This document shows positions 35,127 to 39,751 of a stretch of DNA of 39,751 nucleotides, piece by piece. The number at the start of each line of letters is the position of its first letter. Within the stretch, counting starts at the first letter, position 1. The stretch is taken from positions 1 to 39,751 of the forward strand of contig DVJR01000010.1 in assembly GCA_018716575.1 (NCBI GenBank), written 5' to 3'. The stretch is from Candidatus Scatomonas merdavium. GTDB lineage: Bacteria > Bacillota > Clostridia > Lachnospirales > Lachnospiraceae. The notes under the pieces were generated by a model that searched no databases, was not told the origin of the DNA, and saw only the letters and a program-made list of their open reading frames with translations. The position numbers were made by a program, and so were the translations under genes.

Positions 35127-35696
35127 ATGAGTGTTTTAGACAAATTTTTAGACGCAATCCGTCTGAATGACGATTACGATGAAGATGACGAGTTTTTTGA
35201 CGAAGATGATATAGAAGAAGAGGACGAGCCCAAGCCGAAGAAAAGATTCTTTAAGAAAATGGCTGATAACGACCTGGACGAGGAAGAGATTCGCCCGGCG
35301 AAAAAAGCTGCGGCAAAAACATCTTCTGTCGGCGCGGTTAAACAGCCCAAGCAGCCTAAGACTTCCGTATCTTCCAAGATCACTCCAATGCGGAAGAGAT
35401 CCGGCGCAAGCACCATGGAAGTCTGCGTGATCAAGCCAACCTCTATGGAGGATACGCGTGAAATCGCGGATACGCTGTTGGATAACTGTACTGTTGTATT
35501 GAATCTGGAGGGCATCGATGTGGAAGTGGCCCAGAGAATTATTGATTTCTCTTCCGGTGCCTGCTATGCCATCGGCGGAAGCCTGCAGAAAGTATCCAGC
35601 TATATCTTCATTCTGACTCCGGCCAGCGTGGAGATATCCGGAGATATACAGGATATTTTGAACGGAGCAGTTCCGTCAATCAGGACTGAGTTTTAA
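35127..35696 (+). CDS. sepF: Cell division protein SepF
   Basis: Acidic N-terminus; EVCVIKPTSMEDTREIADTLLDNCTVVLNLEGIDVEVAQRIIDFSSGACYAIGGSLQKVSSYIFILTP. Confidence 0.96.
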   Translation: MSVLDKFLDAIRLNDDYDEDDEFFDEDDIEEEDEPKPKKRFFKKMADNDLDEEEIRPAKKAAAKTSSVGAVKQPKQPKTSVSSKITPMRKRSGASTMEVCVIKPTSMEDTREIADTLLDNCTVVLNLEGIDVEVAQRIIDFSSGACYAIGGSLQKVSSYIFILTPASVEISGDIQDILNGAVPSIRTEF

Positions 35697-35698
35697 GC

Positions 35699-36454
35699 AT
35701 GGAGAGGGAAGAGCTCTTTCGCGGCAGGATGAAGGATCTGGCGGATGCCGCATACAGCCGCGGTATTGTGACCTTCAGCGATTTTCTGGATTTGTATGAA
35801 ATTCATATGATACATGGCATGGACTGGAGAGGGTGCGGGGTGACCGTATCCCTCTCCGGCGGCTATGCAGCAGCAGAGCGTCAGATGGCAGCGTTTGTTC
35901 CTGATGCTCTTTCTTATGATTGGGATTATCCTGTAATGTGCCTTCGGATCGCTCCGGAATTCCCTAAATTTGCAGAAAAGCTGACGCATCGGGATTATCT
36001 GGGATCCATCCTTGGCCTGGGGCTGGAGCGCTGCAAAATAGGAGATATTCTTGTGCATGAAAAGGAAGCCTGGTGCTTCTGTCAGGAAAAAATAGCAGGA
36101 TTTTTGCTTCAAAGCCTGCGCGCTGTCCGCCATACGTCAGTTATTGTTTCTTCTGTGGATAATATGGCGGAGCAGGATTTACGCCCAAATGAAAAAGAGA
36201 TTACGGGAACGGTGGCTTCCATACGTCTGGATTCCGTCATCTCTCTGGCATTTTCCATTTCACGTTCTGCGGCCGTTCCGCTCATTGAGGGAGGAAAGGT
36301 TTTCGTAAACGGCCGCATGATTACTTCCAATGGTTTTCGCCTTTCAGAGGGAGATCTGATCTCAGTACGCGGTACGGGAAAGTTTCGGTATGGCGGCACT
36401 CTGACGCACACCAGAAAAGGGCGGGAACTGATTCAGGTATTTCGCTTTATATAA
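35699..36454 (+). CDS. YlmH family S4-domain RNA-binding protein
   Basis: 251 aa; YlmH N-terminal domain, S4-like RLDSVISLAFSISRSAAVPLIEGGKVFVNGR; downstream of sepF. Confidence 0.92.
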   Translation: MEREELFRGRMKDLADAAYSRGIVTFSDFLDLYEIHMIHGMDWRGCGVTVSLSGGYAAAERQMAAFVPDALSYDWDYPVMCLRIAPEFPKFAEKLTHRDYLGSILGLGLERCKIGDILVHEKEAWCFCQEKIAGFLLQSLRAVRHTSVIVSSVDNMAEQDLRPNEKEITGTVASIRLDSVISLAFSISRSAAVPLIEGGKVFVNGRMITSNGFRLSEGDLISVRGTGKFRYGGTLTHTRKGRELIQVFRFI

Positions 36455-36468
36455 GGAGGAATAGCAGC

Positions 36469-37569
36469 ATGGAATCACTGATTGTAGAAAGAAAGCGAAC
36501 ATCGGAGACGGATTTTTCCTACGAAATTTGCCTGGAACATGGTTTCGATCTTCTTTCTGGTAAAGTGGCCGCAGTAAAGGCCCATGCAAAGAAAATATGC
36601 ATAGTAGCTGACAGCCATGTGGCAGCACTGTATCTGGATCAGGTCAGAAGTCTTCTGGAGGCTGCCGGATACCATACCGTTACTTTTGTATTTCCTGCCG
36701 GAGAGGAGCAGAAAAACCTGGAAACTGTACGTGAGCTGTATTGTTTTCTGATCCGTGAAAAGTTTGAAAGAAAAGATCTTTTGGCCGCTCTGGGAGGAGG
36801 CGTCACCGGCGATCTGACAGGTTACGCTGCCGCGACATATCTCCGGGGTATTGATTTCGTACAGATTCCCACAACGCTTCTGGCCCAGGTAGACAGCAGT
36901 GTGGGCGGCAAGACAGGGGTTGATTTTGACGCTTATAAAAATATGGTTGGTGCCTTTCATCAGCCGCGTCTTGTTTATATGAATATGGATACGCTGAAAA
37001 CACTGCCGGAACAGCAGTTTGTATCAGGAATGGGCGAGGTATTAAAAACGGGCCTGATCCGGGACCGTGATTTTTATGAATGGCTTCTGAAACAAAAGCA
37101 GCAGATTCTGGACAGAGAGCCCGGCACTATGGCCCGCGTAATCAGAGAATGCTGCCGCATCAAGGCAGCAGTGGTAAAGGATGATCCGCAGGAACAGGGA
37201 CTCCGTGCCATTTTAAATCTGGGACATACCATCGGCCATGCCGTAGAAAAGCTGATGAACTTCCAGCTGCTTCATGGCCAGTGTGTGGGCATCGGTACAG
37301 TTGGCGCCGCCTGGCTGTCCATGCAGAGAGGCTGGCTGCCGGAAAGAGATTATAATACAATTATTCAGGCTAACCAGGCGTTTAGGCTTCCTGATTCCGT
37401 GGAAGGTCTGAACCCGGATGCGATCCTTAAAGCCACAAAATCCGATAAAAAAATGGAAGAGGGCCGGATCAAATTTGTTCTTCTGAAGGGTCTGGGAAAC
37501 GCAGTAGTAGACCGTACGGTAACTGACGAAGAACTGCTGGGCGCCATTCGTACCATATGCAGGAAATGA
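36469..37569 (+). CDS. aroB: 3-dehydroquinate synthase
   Basis: GGGVTGDLTGYAAATYLRGIDFVQIPTTLLAQVDSSVGGKTGVD, NLGHTIGHAVE. Confidence 0.97.
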   Translation: MESLIVERKRTSETDFSYEICLEHGFDLLSGKVAAVKAHAKKICIVADSHVAALYLDQVRSLLEAAGYHTVTFVFPAGEEQKNLETVRELYCFLIREKFERKDLLAALGGGVTGDLTGYAAATYLRGIDFVQIPTTLLAQVDSSVGGKTGVDFDAYKNMVGAFHQPRLVYMNMDTLKTLPEQQFVSGMGEVLKTGLIRDRDFYEWLLKQKQQILDREPGTMARVIRECCRIKAAVVKDDPQEQGLRAILNLGHTIGHAVEKLMNFQLLHGQCVGIGTVGAAWLSMQRGWLPERDYNTIIQANQAFRLPDSVEGLNPDAILKATKSDKKMEEGRIKFVLLKGLGNAVVDRTVTDEELLGAIRTICRK

Positions 37570-37586
37570 CATCGGAGAAAAAGTTT

Positions 37587-38120
37587 ATGAAAAAAAACAC
37601 GCAAAATATCACATACTATATTAAAATTGCAGTATTTATGGCTGTCCTGATCGGCCTGGATCAGTTCACAAAATATCTGGCTGTTCTCTTTTTGAAAAAC
37701 AGAGATGCGGTTTCATTGATACCGGGCGTTCTGGAGCTGCGCTATCTGGAAAACTCCGGAGCAGCTTTTGGTATGCTCCAGAATCAGCAGTGGATTTTTG
37801 CCATCCTGACTGTGGTATTTCTGATAGCTGCTATCGCAGTGTTCCGAAAGACGCCAAAGACCGGGCGGTATATTCCTCTGATTCTCACGGTATCCGTCCT
37901 GGTATCCGGAGCAATTGGCAATTTTATAGACCGGCTGGCTCACAGATATGTAGTGGATTTTATCTACTTTTCCATCATTGATTTTCCGATCTTCAACGTA
38001 GCGGATATTTATGTTACGCTCTCGGTTATCGCGCTGCTGATACTGATTTTCTTCCACTATAAAGAGGAAGATTTTCAGTTTCTCAGAAAAAAGAAGAAAG
38101 AAAATGCGGGAGAGCAGTAA
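37587..38120 (+). CDS. lspA: Signal peptidase II (prolipoprotein signal peptidase)
   Basis: LDQFTKYLA, LENSGAAFGMLQ, GAIGNFIDRLAHRYVVDFIYF, FPIFNVADIYVT; ATG 37587 inferred. Confidence 0.96.
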   Translation: MKKNTQNITYYIKIAVFMAVLIGLDQFTKYLAVLFLKNRDAVSLIPGVLELRYLENSGAAFGMLQNQQWIFAILTVVFLIAAIAVFRKTPKTGRYIPLILTVSVLVSGAIGNFIDRLAHRYVVDFIYFSIIDFPIFNVADIYVTLSVIALLILIFFHYKEEDFQFLRKKKKENAGEQ

Positions 38121-38122
38121 AA

Positions 38123-39037
38123 ATGGAAACGATTATCCTTACTGCAGGCGCAGAAGATGCAGGAGAGCGTATAGATGCATATCTGGCCAGCTGCTTATCA
38201 AATCTTTCCAGATCCTATCTTCAGAAGATTTTGAAAGCGGGAGGGGTCACAGTGGCCGGAAAACCGGTCCGCGCCAGCTTCCGTCTTTTTGAAGGAGCAG
38301 AAATCAGGCTGGATATTCCTGAGGAACAGGAACCGAATATTCTTCCGGAGGATATACCTCTGGATATACTTTATGAAGACAACGAACTGCTGGTGGTCAA
38401 CAAGCCAAAAGGGATGGTGGTGCACCCGGCAGCAGGCCATTATTCGCATACACTGGTTAACGCTCTGATGTTTCACTGTCGCGGACAGCTTTCGGGAATC
38501 AACGGAGTTCTGCGTCCGGGAATTGTTCACCGTATCGACAAAGATACGACCGGGGTGCTTGTGGTCTGCAAGACGGATCTGGCTCACAGATCTCTGGCGG
38601 AGCAGCTCGCCGTACACAGCATCACAAGAAAATATCGCGCAATAGCTTACGGCCTTTTTAAAGAGGATGCTTTCACAGTGGAAGGAAATATCGGGCGCCA
38701 TCCGGTGGAACGTAAGAAAATGGCAGTTCATGTCAGAAATGGGAAACCGGCTGTCACACATGTTCAGGTTCTTGAAAGGCTGAAGGGCTTTTCCTATGTG
38801 GAATGCTCTCTGGAAACGGGCAGAACTCACCAGATTCGGGTTCATCTTTCTTCTGTTGGTCACCCGCTGTTGGGCGACGAGCTATACGGGCCAAAAAAAT
38901 GTCCTGTTGCCGGCCTGCAGGGCCAGACGCTTCATGCTATGGTTCTGGGATTCCGGCATCCGGTGACGGATGAGTACCTGGAATTTACCGCACCGCTCCC
39001 GGAATATTTTCAAAAACTTCTGAAAAAACTCCGATGA
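38123..39037 (+). CDS. RluA/RluD family pseudouridine synthase
   Basis: S4-like N-terminus, VNKPKGMVVHPAAGH, GIVHRIDKDTTGVLVVCKTD, ETGRTHQIRVHLSSVGHPLLGDELYG. Confidence 0.96.
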   Translation: METIILTAGAEDAGERIDAYLASCLSNLSRSYLQKILKAGGVTVAGKPVRASFRLFEGAEIRLDIPEEQEPNILPEDIPLDILYEDNELLVVNKPKGMVVHPAAGHYSHTLVNALMFHCRGQLSGINGVLRPGIVHRIDKDTTGVLVVCKTDLAHRSLAEQLAVHSITRKYRAIAYGLFKEDAFTVEGNIGRHPVERKKMAVHVRNGKPAVTHVQVLERLKGFSYVECSLETGRTHQIRVHLSSVGHPLLGDELYGPKKCPVAGLQGQTLHAMVLGFRHPVTDEYLEFTAPLPEYFQKLLKKLR

Positions 39038-39188
39038 TTTCCGGCTATTTTCCGAAAATCTTCCGCACATCTGAAATTTTCTTTTTTGTAGAAAAAATGT
39101 CCATAAACGCTATGCAGGAGTATACTTTTTTGCAATTTTATATTATAATAATAGAAAGAAGTGGATTTCGGAAGAAGGAGGTACTCGT

Positions 39189-39751
39189 ATGAATACAATA
39201 GTGACAATTGGAAGGCAATACGGAAGTGCGGGTCACGAAATTGGACGAAAGCTCGCTAAGGACCTGAATATTCCATTCTATGACAAAGAGCTCCTGGAAA
39301 GAGCAGCCAAAGAAAGCGGACTGTGCAGGGAAATCTTTGAAAATCATGATGAAAAACATACCAACAGCTTTCTTTTTTCCCTGGTGATGGATACGTACTC
39401 CTATGGCTATCCAAGTGGAACCATGGCGGAAATGCCACTCAATCAGAGAGTTTTTCTTGCCCAGTTTGATGCTATTCGTCAGATTGCAAAAGAAGGACCC
39501 TGTGTGATCATTGGAAGATGCGCTGATTACGCTCTGGAAAATATGTCTAACTGTTTCAGCGTATTCATCCGTGCGGATTTGCAGCTTCGGATCAGAAGAA
39601 TTGCAAGGTTATATGACCTGACGGATGCCAAGGCAAAGGAACAGATTCAGAAGACTGATAAGAGCCGTTCCAGTTATTATAACTATTATACAAGCAAAAA
39701 ATGGGGAGACCTTAACAGTTATCATCTCTCTGCAGACAGCGGCGTTCTGGG
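39189..39751 (+). CDS. Cytidylate kinase-like family protein, truncated by window end
   Basis: ATG 39189 after AGAAGGAGG; MNTIVTIGRQYGSAGHEIGRKLAKDLNIPFYDKELLERAAKESG; open to the last base (absent from the ORF track because it has no stop). Confidence 0.88.
   Translation, partial: MNTIVTIGRQYGSAGHEIGRKLAKDLNIPFYDKELLERAAKESGLCREIFENHDEKHTNSFLFSLVMDTYSYGYPSGTMAEMPLNQRVFLAQFDAIRQIAKEGPCVIIGRCADYALENMSNCFSVFIRADLQLRIRRIARLYDLTDAKAKEQIQKTDKSRSSYYNYYTSKKWGDLNSYHLSADSGVL

Noticed and set aside
39128-39149. TTGCAA and TATAAT upstream of the cytidylate kinase-like gene
   Set aside because: The two hexamers are only 8 nt apart; no well-spaced pair found in this AT-rich stretch, so not called as a promoter.
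1-39751. Search for CRISPR arrays, tRNA/rRNA, transposases, prophage, toxin-antitoxin or restriction genes
   Set aside because: None seen; nearly all space is filled by core-type genes on the plus strand. Small structured RNAs cannot be excluded without covariance-model searches.

Overview
The window reads as a dense, almost entirely plus-strand core-genome segment from a Gram-positive clostridial (Lachnospiraceae-like) bacterium; the taxonomy is inferred from gene content and order. In order it contains: a DUF2284 protein; yqfC/yqfD-phoH-ybeY; a DUF3048 lipoprotein; a small BofC-like exported protein; proB-DUF896-5-FCL-proA; an M14 peptidase; a LysR regulator; one minus-strand ORF that looks truncated; miaB-mutS-mutL-miaA-methionine gamma-lyase-like; two FAD flavoproteins; radC-mreB-mreC-mreD-PBP2-minD-minE-rodA-mgsA-dacF; a monocistronic P-loop gene; an HlyD-like protein-yggS-sepF-ylmH-aroB-lspA-RluA-family pseudouridine synthase; and a cytidylate-kinase-like gene cut by the window end. 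I saw no rRNA, tRNA, CRISPR array, transposon or prophage. No clearly undescribed multi-gene system is supported. The best leads are: (1) an MgsA homologue whose catalytic Asp (E. coli D71) is Val while the other active-site residues are kept; (2) an MreB homologue with degenerate nucleotide-binding motifs (DIGGGT -> NMGAQS, EEP -> EKP); (3) minD-minE with no minC in the usual slot; (4) a small P-loop protein on its own promoter/terminator cassette; (5) an HlyD-like protein without an adjacent transporter, next to sepF; (6) a probably truncated minus-strand gene. Regulatory calls come from reading the sequence by eye.
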